Of a stretch of 64,000 nt of DNA, positions 36,401-49,440 are shown in pieces (positions within the stretch are counted from its first letter, which is position 1; every line of letters starts with the position of its first letter). The stretch spans positions 1,550,001-1,614,000 of the forward strand of contig NW_026870963.1 of assembly GCF_033118175.1 (NCBI RefSeq), written 5' to 3'. The notes beneath the pieces were generated by a model, which had not been told where the DNA came from, did not search any database, and saw only the letters and a program-made list of their open reading frames with translations. This DNA is from Dama dama (taxonomy: Eukaryota > Chordata > Mammalia > Artiodactyla > Cervidae). Position numbers and translations under genes: made by a program.

Positions 36401-37793
36401 CAAGAAGTGCCTGAAAAGATGTGAAATATATGAAGAGCTTCAAAAGGTGTCAAAATTATGAGGAGCATGAAACGGTCTGAAAAAGAGGAGGAGCATGAAG
36501 TAGTGTTGAAAAACATGAAGAGCCTGAAAAAGTGTGAAAAATATGAAGAGCTTTAAAAGGTCTCAAATATATTAGGAGCATGTAACTTTCTGAAAAATAG
36601 GAGGAGCATGAAACGGTGTTCAAAACATGAAGAGCCTGAAAAGGTGTGAAAAATATGAAGAGCTTCAAAACTTGTCAAACATTGAGGAGCATGAAACTAT
36701 CTGAAAAATAGGAAGAGCATGATGCCGTGTTGAAAAACATGAAGAGCCTAAAAAGGTGTGAAATATATGATGAGCTTCAAAAGGTATCAAAAATATGAGG
36801 AGCATGAAACGGTCTGAAAAATAGGAGGAGCATGAAGCGGTGTTGAAAAACATGAAGAGCCTTAAAAGTTGTGAAAAATATGAAAAGCTTCAAAAGGTGT
36901 GAAAAATATGAAGAGCTTCAAAAGGTGTCAAAAATGAGAGGAGCATGAAACGGTGTGAAAAATAGGAGGAGCATGAGGCTGTGTTGAAAAACATGAAGAG
37001 CCTGAAAAGCTGTGAACAATTTGAAGAGCTTCAAAAGGTGTCAAATATATGAGGAGCATGAAACGGTCTGAAAAATAGGAGGAGCATGAAACGGTGTTGA
37101 AAACATGAAGAGCCTGAAAAGGTGTGAAAAATATGAAGAGCTTCAAAAGATATAAAAAATATGAGGAGCATGAAGCGGTCCGAAAAATAGGATGAGCATG
37201 AAGCGGTGTTGAAAACATTAAGAGCCTGAAAAGGTGGGAAATATATAAAGAGCTTGAAAAGGTGTCAAAAATATGAGGATCATGAAACGGTGTGAAAAAT
37301 AGGAGAAGCATGAAGTGATGTTGAGAAACCTGAAGAGACTGAAAAGGTGTGAAAAATATGAAGAGCTGCAAAAGATGTGAAATATATGAGGAGCATGAAA
37401 TGATCTGAAAAATAGGAGGAGCATGAAACGGTGTTGAAAAACATGAAGAGACTGAAAAGGTGTGAAAATTATGAAGACCTTCAAAATGTGTCAAAAAAAA
37501 GGAGGAGCATGAAATGGTGTTCAAAAACATGAAGAGCCTGAAAAGGTGTGAAAAATATGAACAGCTTCAAAAGGTGTCAAAAATATGAGGAGCATGAAAC
37601 GGTCTGAAAAATAGGAGGAACATGAAGCACGGTTGAAAAACATGAAGAGCCTGAAAAGGTGTGAAAAATATGAACAGCTTCAAAAGGTGTCAAAAATATG
37701 AGGAGCATGAAACAGTCTGAAAAATAGGAGGAGCATGAAGCGGTGTTGAAAAATATGAAGAGCCTGAAAAGGTGTGAAAAATATGAAGAGCTT
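30424..37793 (+). repeat. Left copy of an approximately 7.4-8.05-kb mosaic duplication
   Basis: Three collinear pieces relate this copy to 37794-45843: 30424-31260 at offset 7376, 32018-32670 at offset 6621, and 31300-37793 at offset 8049-8050. Reading frames compared across 32.1-37.5 kb are almost all identical between the copies, so the duplication is recent or actively homogenised. The offset changes by 755 bp, where a segment present here (about 31260-32015) is bypassed in the first part of the right copy. Markers include gtctgcaaaaaaggagg, acgaagtgtctg, gaagcggtccg and a 15-A run at 36359-36373. Confidence 0.9.
36359..36373 (+). repeat. Poly-A run at a B-D fusion junction
   Basis: Fifteen A residues lie between gtgtc and ggaggagc where subunit C has been deleted. 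The equivalent site has 15 A at 44409-44423, 11 at 46754-46764, and 10 at 47744-47753, 48733-48742 and 51075-51084. Length variation among otherwise near-identical copies is typical of slippage. The four-base difference explains the change of offset from 2345 to 2341 downstream. Confidence 0.9.
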
Positions 37794-40700
37794 CAAAAGG
37801 TGTCAAACATATGGGGAGCATGAAACGGTCTGCAAAAAAGGAGGAGCAGGAAGTGGTGTTGAAAAACTTGAACAGCCAGAAAATGTGTGAAAAATATGAA
37901 AAGCTTCAAAAGGTGCTAAAAATATGCGGAGCATGAAACGGTCTGAAAAATAGGAGGAGCATGAAGCGGTGTTCAAAAACATGAAGAGCCTGAAAAGTTG
38001 TGAAAAATATGATGAGCTTAAAAATGTGTCAAAATATGAGGAGCATGAAACGGTCTGAAAAATTGGAGGAGCATGAAGCGGTGTTCAAATACATGAAGAG
38101 CCTGAAAAGGTGTGAAAAATATGAAGAGTTTCTAAAGGTGTCAAAATGAGATGAGCATGAAACGGTCTGAAAAATAGGAGGAGAATGAAGAGGTGTTGAA
38201 AATCATCAAGAGCCTGAAAAGGTGTGAAAAATATGAAGAGCTGCAAAAGGTGTCAAAAAGAAATGAGCATGAAAAGGTCTGAAAAATAGGAGGAGGATGA
38301 AGTGGTGTTGAAAAAAATGAAAACCCTGAAAAGGTGTGAAATATATGAAGAGCTTCTAAAGGTGTGAAATACATTAGGAGCATGAAACGATCTGAAAAAT
38401 AGCAGGAGCATGAAGCGGTGTGGAAAATCACGAAGTGTCTGAAAAGTGTGATAATATGAAGAGCTTCAAAAATACGAAAAATATGAAGAGCTTCAAAAGG
38501 TCTGAAAAATATGAAGAGCTTCAAAAGGTGTCAAAAATGAGATGAGCATGAAACTGTCTGAAAAATAGGAGGAGCATGAAGCGGTGTTGAAAATCATGAA
38601 GAGCCTGAAAAGGTGTGAAAAATATGAAAAGCTTCAAAAGATGTGAAAAATATGAAGAGCTTCAAAAGGTGTCAAAAATATGAGGAGTATGAAACGGTCT
38701 GAAAAATAGGAGGAGCATGAAGTGGTGTTGAAAAACATGAAGAGGCTGAAAAGGTGTGAAAAATATGAAGAGCTTCAAAAGATGTCAAAAATATGAGGAG
38801 CATGAAACCGACTGAAAAATAGGAGGATTATGAAACGGTGTTCAAAAACATGAAGAGCCTGAATAGGTGTGAAAAATATGAAAAGCCTCAAAATTGTCAA
38901 AAATATGAGGAGCATGAAACGGTCTGAAAAAGAGGAGGAGCATGAAGCAGTGTTGAAAAACATGAAGAGCCTGAAAAGGTGTGAAAAATATGAAGAGTTT
39001 CAAAAGGTGTGAAATATATGAGGTGCCAGAAACGGTCTGAAAAATATTAGGAGAATGAAGCGGTGTTGAAAAAAAGAAGAGCCTGAAAAGGTGTGAAAAA
39101 TATCAAGAGTTTCAAAAGGTGTGAAATATATGAGGTGCAAGAAACGGTCTGAAAAATATTAGGAGCATGAAGCGGTGTTGAAAAACATGAAGAGCCTGAA
39201 AAGGTGAAAAATATGAAGAGCTTCAAAAGGTATCAAAAATATGAGGAGCATCAAACGGTCTGAAAAATAGGAGGAGCATGAAGCGGTGTTCAAAAACATG
39301 AAGAGCCTGAAAAGGTGTGAAAAATATGATGAGCTTAAAAATGTGTCAAAATATGAGGAGCATGAAACGGTCTGAAAAATAGGAGGAGCATGAAGCGGTG
39401 TTCAAAAACATGAAGAGCCTGAAAAGGTGTGAAATATATGAAGAGCTTGAAAAGGTTTCAAAAATATGAGGAGAATGAAATGGTCTGAAAAATAGGAAGA
39501 GCATGAAGTGGTGTAAAAAACATGAAGAGCCTGAAAAGGTGTGAAAAATATGAAGAGTTTCTAAAGGTGTCAAAATGAGATGAGCATGAAACGGTCTGAA
39601 AAATAGGAGGAGAATGAAGAGGTGTTGAAATTCATCAAGAGCCTGAAAATGTGTGAAAAATATGAAGAGCTTCAAAAGGTGTCAAAAAGAAATGAGCATG
39701 AAAAGGTCTGAAAAATAGGAGGAGGATGAAGTGGTGTTGAAAAAAATGAAAACCCTGAAAAGGTGTGAAATATATGAAGAGCTTCTAAAGGTGTGAAATA
39801 CATTAGGAGCATGAAACGATCTGAAAAATAGCAGGAGCATGAAGCGGTGTTGAAAATCACGAAGTGTCTGAAAAGTGTGATAATATGAAGAGCTTCAAAA
39901 ATATGAAAAATATGAAGAGCTTCAAAAGGTCTGAAAAATATGAAGAGCTTCAAAAGGTGTCAAAAATGAGATGAGCATGAAACTGTCTGAAAAATAGGAG
40001 GAGCATGAAGCGGTGTTGAAAATCATGAAGAGCCTGAAAAGGTGTGAAAATATGAAAAGCTTCAAAAGATGTGAAAAATATGAAGAGCTTCAAAAGCTGT
40101 CAAAAATATGAGGAGCATGAAACGGTCTGAAAAATAGGAGGAGCATGAAGTGGTGTTGAAAAACATGAAGAGGCTGAAAATTTGTGAAAAATATGAAGAG
40201 CTTCAAAAGATGTCAAAAATATGAGGAGCATGAAACCGACTGAAAAATAGGAGGATTATGAAACGGTGTTCAAAAACATGAAGAGCCTGAATAGGTGTGA
40301 AAAATATGAAAAGCCTCAAAATTGTCAAAAATATGAGGAGCATGAAACGGTCTGAAAAAGAGGAGGAGCATGAAGCAGTGTTGAAAAACATGAAGAGCCT
40401 GAAAAGGTGTGAAAAATATGAAGAGTTTCAAAAGGTGTGAAATATATGAGGTGCAAGAAACGGTCTGAAAAATATTAGGAGAATGAAGCGGTGTTGAAAA
40501 ACAAGAAGAGCCTGAAAAGGTGTGAAAAATATGAAGAGTTTCAAAAGGTGTGAAATATATGAGGTTCAAGAAACGGTCTGAAAAATATTAGGAGCATGAA
40601 GCGGTGTTGAAAAACATGAAGAGCCTGAAAAGGTGAAAAATATGAAGAGCTTCAAAAGGTGTCAAAAATATGAGGAACATCAAACGGTCTGAAAAATAGG

Positions 40701-43700
40701 AGGAGCATGAAGCGGTGTTCAAAAACATGAAGAGCCTGAAAAGGTGTGAAAAATATGAAGAGTTTCAAAAGGTGTGAAATATATGAGGTGCATGAAACGG
40801 TCTGAAAATTATTAGGAGCATGAAGCGGTGTTGAAAAACATGAAGAGCCTGAAAAGGTGTGAAAAATATGAAGAGCTTCAAAAGGTGTCAAACATATGGG
40901 GAGCATGAAACGGTCTGCAAAAAAGGAGGAGCAGGAAGTGGTGTTGAAAAACTTGAACAGCCAGAAAATGTGTGAAAAATATGAAAAGCTTCAAAAGGTG
41001 GTAAAAATATGCGGAGCATGAAACGGTCTGAAAAATAGGAGGAGCATGAAGCGGTGTTCAAAAACATGAAGAGCCTGAAAAGGTGTGAAAAATATGATGA
41101 GCTTAAAAATGTGTCAAAATATGAGGAGCATGAAACGGTCTGAAAAATAGGAGGAGCATGAAGCGGTGTTCAAAAACATGAAGAGCCTGAAAAGGTGTGA
41201 AATATATGAAGAGCTTGAAAAGGTTTCAAAAATATGAGGAGAATGAAATGGTCTGAAAAATAGGAAGAGCATGAAGTGGTGTTAAAAAACATGAAGAGCC
41301 TGAAAAGGTGTGAAAAATATGAAGAGTTTCTAAAGGTGTCAAAATGAGATGAGCATGAAACGGTCTGAAAAATAGGAGGAGAATGAAGAGGTGTTGAAAA
41401 TCATCAAGAGCCTGAAAAGGTGTGAAAAATATGAAGAGCTTCAAAAGGTGTGAAAAATATGAGGAGCTTCAAAAGGTGTCAAAAATATGAGGAGCCTGAA
41501 ACGTTCTGAAAAATAGGAGGGGCATGATATGGTGTTCAAAAACATGAAGAGCCTGAAAAGGTGTGAAAAACATGAAGATCTTCAAAAGGGGTCAAAAATA
41601 TGAGGAGCATGAAACGGTCTGAAAAATAGGAGGAGCAAGAAACGGTGTTCAAAAACATGAAGAGCCTGAAAAGGTGTGAAAAATATGAAGAGCTTGAAAA
41701 GGTGTGAAATACATGAGGAGATTGAAGCGGTCTGAAAAATAGGAGGAGCATGAAACGGTGTTGAAAAACATGAAGAGCCTGAAAAGGTGTGAAAAATAGG
41801 AAGAGCTTCACAAGGTGTCAAATATATGAGGAGCATGAAACGGTCTGAAAAATAGGAGGAGCATGAAGCAGTCGTCAAAAACATGAGGAACCTGAAAAGT
41901 TTTGTAAAATATGAAGAGCTTCAAAAGGTGTGAAAAATATGAGGAACATGAAACGGTCTGAAAAATAGGAGCAGCATGAAACAGTGTTGAAAGACATGAA
42001 GAGCTTCAAAAGTGTCAAAAATATGAGGAGCATGAAACGGTCTGAAAAATAAGAGGATCATGAAACGGTCTGAAAAATAGGAGCAGCATGAAACGGTGTT
42101 GAAAGACATGAAGAGCTTCAAAAGGTGTCAAAAATATGAGGAGAATGAAACGGTTTGAAAAATAGGAGAAGCAGGAAACGGTCTGAAAAATAGAGGCAGC
42201 ATGGAATGGTGTGGAAAAACATGAAGAGCTTCAAAAGTTGTGAAAAAATGAGGAGGTTCAAAAGGTGTCAAAAATATGAGGAGCATGAAACGGTCTGAAA
42301 AATAGGAGGGGCTTGAAACGGTGTTCCAAAACATGAAGAGCCTGAAAAGATGTGAAAAATATGAACAGCTTCAAAAGTTGTGAAAAATATGAGGAGCATG
42401 AAACAGTTTGAAAAATAGGAGAAGCATGAAACAGTGTTGAAAACATGAAGAGCATGACAAGTGTGAAAAATATAAAGAGCATTAAAAGGTGTCAAAAATA
42501 TGAGGAGCATGAAACGGTCTGAAAAAAAGGAGGAGCATGAAGCGGTGTTGAACACATGAAAAGCCTGAAAATGTGTGAAAAATATGAAGAGCTTTCAACG
42601 GTGTGAAAAATATGAACGGCTTCTAAATGTGTCAATAAGGACAGGAGCATGAAACGGTGTGAAAAATAGGAGGAGCATGAAGCGGTGTGCCAAAACATGA
42701 AGAGACTGAAAAGGTGTGAAAAATATGAAGAGCTTCAAAAGGTGTTAAAAATATGAGGAGCATGAAACGGTCTGAAAAAAAGGAGGAGCATGAAACGGTG
42801 TTGGAAACATGAAGAACCTGAAAAGGTGTGAAAAATATGAAGAGCGTCAAAAGATGTCAAAAATATGAGGAGCATGAAGCGGTCCGAAAAATAGGATGAG
42901 CATGAAGCGGTGTTGAAAACATTAAGACCCTGAAAAGGTGGGAAATATATAAAGAGCTTGAAAAGGTGTCAAAAATATGAGGAGCATGAAACGGTGTGAA
43001 AAATAGGAGAAGCATGAAGTGATGTTGAGAAACCTGAAGAGACTGAAAAGGTGTGAAAAATATGAAGAGCTACAAAAGATGTGAAATATATGAGGAGCAT
43101 GAAATGATCTGAAAAATAGGAGGAGCATGAAACGGTGTTGAAAAACATGAAGAGCCTGAAAAGGTGTGAAAATTATGAAGACCTTCAAAATGTGTCAAAA
43201 AAAAAGGAGGAGCATGAATTGGTGTTCAAAAACATGAAGAGCCTGAAAAGGTGTGAAAAATATGAACAGCTTCAAAAGGTGTCAAAAATATGAGGAGCAT
43301 GAAACGGTCTGAAAAATAGGAGGAACATGAAGCACGGTTGAAAAACATGAATAGCCTGAAAAGGTGTGAAAAATATGAACAGCTTCAAAAGGTGTCAAAA
43401 ATATGAGGAGCATGAAACAGTCTGAAAAATAGGAGGAGCATGAAGCGATGTTGAAAAACATGAAGAGCCTGAAAAGGTGTGAAAAATATGAAGAGCTTCC
43501 AAAGGTGTGAAAAATATGAATAGCTTCGAAATGTGTCAATAATGAGAGCAGCATGAAACAGTGTGAAAAATAGGAGGAGCATGAAGCGGTGTGCAAAAAG
43601 ATGAAGAGCCTGAAAATGTGTGAAATATATGAAGAGCTTCAAAAGGTGTCAAAAATATGCGGAGAAAGAAACGGTCTGAAAAATAGGAGGAGCATGAAGT

Positions 43701-45843
43701 GGTGTTGACAAACATGAAGGGCTGAAAAGCTGTGAAAAATATGAAGAGCTTTAAAAGGTTTCAAATATATGAGGAGCATGAAATTTTCTGAAAAATAGGA
43801 GGAGCATGAAACGTTGTTCAAAACATGAAGAGCCTGAAAAGGTGTGAAAAATATAAACAGCTTCAAAACATGTCAAACATTGAGGAGCATGAAACGATCT
43901 GAAAAATAGGAAGAGCATGATGCAGTGTTGAAAAACATGAAGAGGCTGAAAACGTGTGAAAAATATGAAGTGCTCCAAAGATGTCAAAAATATGAGGAGC
44001 ATGAAGCGGTCCGAAAAATAGGATGAGCATGAAGCGGTGTTGAAAACATTAAGAGCCTGAAAAGGTGTGAAATATATGAAGAGCTTGAAACGGTGTCAAA
44101 AATATGAGGAGCATGAAACGGTGTGAAAAATAGAAGAAGCATGAAGTGATGTTGAGAATCATGAAGAGCCTGAAAAGGTGTGAAAAAAATGAAGAGCTAC
44201 AAAAGGTGTCAAATACATGAGGAGAATGAAACGATCTGAAAAATAGGAGGAGCATGAAGTGGTGTTGAAAAATATGAAGAGCCTGAAAAGGTGTGAAAAT
44301 TATGAAGAGCTTCAAAATGTGTCAAAAAAAGGAGGATAATGATACAGTGTTCAAATACATTCAGAGTGTGAATAGGTGTGAAAAATATGAAGAGCTTTAA
44401 AATGTGTCAAAAAAAAAAAAAAAGGAGGAGCATGAAGCGGTGTTTAAAAACAAGAAGTGCCTGAAAAGATGTGAAATATATGAAGAGCTTCAAAAGGTGT
44501 CAAAATTATGAGGAGCATGAAACGGTCTGAAAAAGAGGAGGAGCATGAAGTAGTGTTGAAAAACATGAAGAGCCTGAAAAAGTGTGAAAAATATGAAGAG
44601 CTTTAAAAGGTCTCAAATATATTAGGAGCATGTAACTTTCTGAAAAATAGGAGGAGCATGAAACGGTGTTCAAAACATGAAGAGCCTGAAAAGGTGTGAT
44701 AAATATGAAGAGCTTCAAAACTTGTCAAACATTGAGGAGCATGAAACTATCTGAAAAATAGGAAGAGCATGATGCCGTGTTGAAAAACATGAAGAGCCTA
44801 AAAAGGTGTGAAATATATGATGAGCTTCAAAAGGTATCAAAAATATGAGGAGCATGAAACGGTCTGAAAAATAGGAGGAGCATGAAGCGGTGTTGAAAAA
44901 CATGAAGAGCCTTAAAAGTTGTGAAAAATATGAAAAGCTTCAAAAGGTGTGAAAAATATGAAGAGCTTCAAAAGGTGTCAAAAATGAGAGGAGCATGAAA
45001 CGGTGTGAAAAATAGGAGGAGCATGAGGCTGTGTTGAAAAACATGAAGAGCCTGAAAAGCTGTGAACAATTTGAAGAGCTTCAAAAGGTGTCAAATATAT
45101 GAGGAGCATGAAACGGTCTGAAAAATAGGAGGAGCATGAAACGGTGTTGAAAACATGAAGAGCCTGAAAAGGTGTGAAAAATATGAAGAGCTTCAAAAGA
45201 TATAAAAAATATGAGGAGCATGAAGCGGTCCGAAAAATAGGATGAGCATGAAGCGGTGTTGAAAACATTAAGAGCCTGAAAAGGTGGGAAATATATAAAG
45301 AGCTTGAAAAGGTGTCAAAAATATGAGGATCATGAAACGGTGTGAAAAATAGGAGAAGCATGAAGTGATGTTGAGAAACCTGAAGAGACTGAAAAGGTGT
45401 GAAAAATATGAAGAGCTGCAAAAGATGTGAAATATATGAGGAGCATGAAATGATCTGAAAAATAGGAGGAGCATGAAACGGTGTTGAAAAACATGAAGAG
45501 ACTGAAAAGGTGTGAAAATTATGAAGACCTTCAAAATGTGTCAAAAAAAAGGAGGAGCATGAAATGGTGTTCAAAAACATGAAGAGCCTGAAAAGGTGTG
45601 AAAAATATGAACAGCTTCAAAAGGTGTCAAAAATATGAGGAGCATGAAACGGTCTGAAAAATAGGAGGAACATGAAGCACGGTTGAAAAACATGAAGAGC
45701 CTGAAAAGGGGTGAAAAATATGAACAGCTTCAAAAGGTGTCAAAAATATGAGGAGCATGAAACAGTCTGAAAAATAGGAGGAGCATGAAGTGGTGTTGAA
45801 AAATATGAAGAGCCTGAAAAGGTGTGAAAAATATGAAGAGCTT
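37794..45843 (+). repeat. Right copy of the approximately 7.4-8.05-kb mosaic duplication
   Basis: It begins with the sequence of 30418 onward (gtgtcaaacatatgggg near 37801), follows it at offset 7376, switches near 38639 to offset 6621 and near 39349 to offset 8049. It then stays collinear to about 45843. The offset becomes 8050 near 42218, from one added base in gtgtggaaaaacatgaag. The 15-A run is preserved at 44409-44423. From about 42860 the same sequence is also the start of the 2345-bp tandem unit. Confidence 0.9.
42860..45110 (+). repeat. 2345-bp unit, first copy
   Basis: It matches 45206-47450 at offset 2346, then 2345, and 2341 after the poly-A run. It contains two gaagcggtccg markers, at 42876 and 44003. 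The equivalent first unit in the left 8-kb copy is at about 34810-37060, with markers at 34826 and 35953. The unit is therefore built of about 1.13-kb and 1.22-kb half-units. Confidence 0.87.
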
Positions 45844-47450
45844 CCAAAGGTGTGAAAAATATGAATAGCTTCGAAATGTGTCAATAATGAGAGCAGCATG
45901 AAACGGTGTGAAAAATAGGAGGAGCATGAAGCGGTGTGCAAAAAGATGAAGAGCCTGAAAATGTGTGAAATATATGAAGAGCTTCAAAAGGTGTCAAAAA
46001 TATGCGGAGAAAGAAACGGTCTGAAAAATAGGAGGAGCATGAAGTGGTGTTGACAAACATGAAGGGCTGAAAAGCTGTGAAAAATATGAAGAGCTTTAAA
46101 AGGTCTCAAATATATGAGGAGCATGAAATTTTCTGAAAAATAGGAGGAGCATGAAACGTTGTTCAAAACATGAAGAGCCTGAAAAGGTGTGAAAAATATA
46201 AAGAGCTTCAAAACATGTCAAACATTGAGGAGCATGAAACGATCTGAAAAATAGGAAGAGCATGATGCAGTGTTGAAAAACATGAAGAGGCTGAAAACGT
46301 GTGAAAAATATGAAGTGCTCAAAAGATGTCAAAAATATGAGGAGCATGAAGCGGTCCGAAAAATAGGATGAGCATGAAGCGGTGTTGAAAACATTAAGAG
46401 CCTGAAAAGGTGTGAAATATATGAAGAGCTTGAAACGGTGTCAAAAATATGAGGAGCATGAAACGGTGTGAAAAATAGAAGAAGCATGAAGTGATGTTGA
46501 GAATCATGAAGAGCCTGAAAAGGTGTGAAAAAAATGAAGAGCTACAAAAGGTGTCAAATACATGAGGAGAATGAAATGATCTGAAAAATAGGAGGAGCAT
46601 GAAGTGGTGTTGAAAAATATGAAGAGCCTGAAAAGGTGTGAAAATTATGAAGAGCTTCAAAATGTGTCAAAAAAAGGAGGATAATGAAACAGTGTTCAAA
46701 TACATTCAGAGCGTGAATAGGTGTGAAAAATATGAAGAGCTTCAAAATGTGTCAAAAAAAAAAAGGAGGAGCATGAAGCGGTGTTTAAAAACAAGAAGTG
46801 CCTGAAAAGGTGTGAAATATATGAAGAGCTTCAAAAGGTGTCAAAAATATGAGGAGCATGAAACGGTCTTAAAAAGAGGAGGAGCATGAAGTAGTGTTGA
46901 AAAACATGAAGAGCCTGAAAAAGTGTGAAAAATATGAAGAGCTTTAAAAGGTCTCAAATATATGAGGAGCATGTAACTTTCTGAAAAATAGGAGGAGCAT
47001 GAAACGGTGTTCAAAACATGAAGAGCCTGAAAAGGTGTGAAAAATATGAAGAGCTTCAAAACTTGTCAAACATTGAGGAGCATGAAACTATCTGAAAAAT
47101 AGGAAGAGCATGATGCCGTGTTGAAAAACATGAAGAGCCTAAAAAGGTGTGAAATATATGATGAGCTTCAAAAGTTATCAAAAATATGAGGAGCATGAAA
47201 CGGTCTGAAAATAGGAGGAGCATGAAGCGGTGTTGAAAAACATGAAGAGCCTTAAAAGTTGTGAAAAATATGAAGAGCTTCAAAAGGTGTGAAAAATATG
47301 AAGAGCTTCAAAAGGTGTCAAAAATGAGAGGAGCATGAAACGGTGTGAAAAATAGGAGGAGCATGAAGCTGTGTTGAAAAACATGAAGAGCCTGAAAAGC
47401 TGTGAACAATTTGAAGAGCTTCAAAAGGTGTCAAATATATGAGGAGCATG
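45206..47450 (+). repeat. 2345-bp unit, second copy
   Basis: It starts at the gaagcggtccg marker region (45222; second marker 46348) and repeats 42860-45110. Differences include one lost A in gtctgaaaataggagg near 47208 and the shorter poly-A run. It diverges from the first copy at about 47450, where the 989-bp tandem series takes over. Confidence 0.87.
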
Positions 47451-49440
47451 AAATGGTCTGAAAAATAGGAGGAGCATGAAGCGGTGTTGAGAATCATGAA
47501 GAGCCTGAAAAGGTGTGAAAAAAATGAAGAGCTACAAAAGGTGTCAAATACATGAGGAGCATGAAACGATCTGAAAAATAGGAGGAGCATGAAGTGGTGT
47601 TGAAAAATATGAAGAGCCTGAAAAGGTGTGAAAATTATGAAGAGCTTCAAAATGTGTCAAAAAAAGGAGGATAATGAAACAGTGTTCAAATACATTCAGA
47701 GCGTGAATAGGTGTGAAAAATATGAAGAGCTTCAAAATGTGTCAAAAAAAAAAGGAGGAGCATGAAGCGGTGTTTAAAAACAAGAAGTGCCTGAAAAGAT
47801 GTGAAATATATGAAGAGCTTCAAAAGGTGTCAAAAATATGAGGAGCATGAAACGGTCTGAAAAAGAGGAGGAGCATGAAGTAGTGTTGAAAAACATGAAG
47901 AGCCTGAAAAAGTGTGAAAATTATGAAGAGCTTTAAAAGGTCTCAAATATATGAGGAGCATGTAACTTTCTGAAAAATAGGAGGCGCATGAAACGGTGTT
48001 CAAAACATGAAGAGCCTGAAAAGGTGTGATAAATATGAAGAGCTTCAAACCTTGTCAAACATTGAGGAGCATGAAACTATCTGAAAAATAGGAAGAGCAT
48101 GATGCCGTGTTGAAAAACATGAAGAGCCTAAAAAGGTGTGAAATATATGATGAGCTTCAAAAGTTATCAAAAATATGAGGAGCATGAAACGGTCTGAAAA
48201 TAGGAGGAGCATGAAGCGGTGTTGAAAAACATGAAGAGCCTTAAAAGTTGTGAAAAATACGAAGAGCTTCAAAAGGTGTGAAAAATATGAAGAGCTTCAA
48301 AAGGTGTCAAAAATGAGAGGAGCATGAAACGGTGTGAAAAATAGGAGGAGCATGAAGCTGTGTTGAAAAACATGAAGAGCCTGAAAAGCTGTGAACAATT
48401 TGAAGAGCTTCAAAAGGTGTCAAATATATGAGGAGCATGAAATGGTCTGAAAAATAGGAGGAGCATGAAGCGGTGTTGAGAATCATGAAGAGCCTGAAAA
48501 GGTGTGAAAAAAATGAAGAGCTACAAAAGGTGTCAAATACATGAGGAGCATGAAACGATCTGAAAAATAGGAGGAGCATGAAGTGGTGTTGAAAAATATG
48601 AAGAGCCTGAAAAGGTGTGAAAATTATGAAGAGCTTCAAAATGTGTCAAAAAAAGGAGGATAATGAAACAGTGTTCAAATACATTCAGAGCGTGAATAGG
48701 TGTGAAAAATATGAAGAGCTTCAAAATGTGTCAAAAAAAAAAGGAGGAGCATGAAGCGGTGTTTAAAAACAAGAAGTGCCTGAAAAGATGTGAAATATAT
48801 GAAGAGCTTCAAAAGGTGTCAAAAATATGAGGAGCATGAAACGGTCTGAAAAAGAGGAGGAGCATGAAGTAGTGTTGAAAAACATGAAGAGCCTGAAAAA
48901 GTGTGAAAAATATGAAGAGCTTTAAAAGGTCTCAAATATATGAGGAGCATGTAACTTTCTGAAAAATAGGAGGCGCATGAAACGGTGTTCAAAACATGAA
49001 GAGCCTGAAAAGGTGTGATAAATATGAAGAGCTTCAAAACTTGTCAAACATTGAGGAGCATGAAACTATCTGAAAAATAGGAAGAGCATGATGCCGTGTT
49101 GAAAAACATGAAGAGCCTAAAAAGGTGTGAAATATATGATGAGCTTCAAAAGGTATCAAAAATATGAGGAGCATGAAACGGTCTGAAAAATAGGAGGAGC
49201 ATGAAGCGGTGTTGAAAAACATGAAGAGCCTTAAAAGTTGTGAAAAATATGAAAAGCTTCAAAAGGTGTGAAAAATATGAAGAGCTTCAAAAGGTGTCAA
49301 AAATGAGAGGAGCATGAAACGGTGTGAAAAATAGGAGGAGCATGAGGCTGTGTTGAAAAACATGAAGAGCCTGAAAAGCTGTGAACAATTTGAAGAGCTT
49401 CAAAAGGTGTCAAATATATGAGGAGCATGAAACGGTCTGA
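46495..49440 (+). repeat. 989-bp unit in three tandem copies
   Basis: Copies lie at about 46495-47484, 47485-48474 and 48475-49440. The tacattcagagcg marker falls at 46701, 47691 and 48680, and the equivalent open frames are spaced 989-990 bp apart. Junctions are marked by gttgagaatcatgaagag. Copies 2 and 3 share gataaatatg and ggcgcatg variants that copy 1 lacks, so they are the most recent pair. After copy 3 the sequence resumes what follows 45110 (offset 4319). Confidence 0.92.

Noticed and set aside
36928..37530. 200-codon minus-strand open frame (and its copy at 44978-45580)
   Set aside because: It is only the satellite read through all three frames. The peptide repeats with the monomer, has no domain, and its openness follows from loss of two recurring TGA sites.
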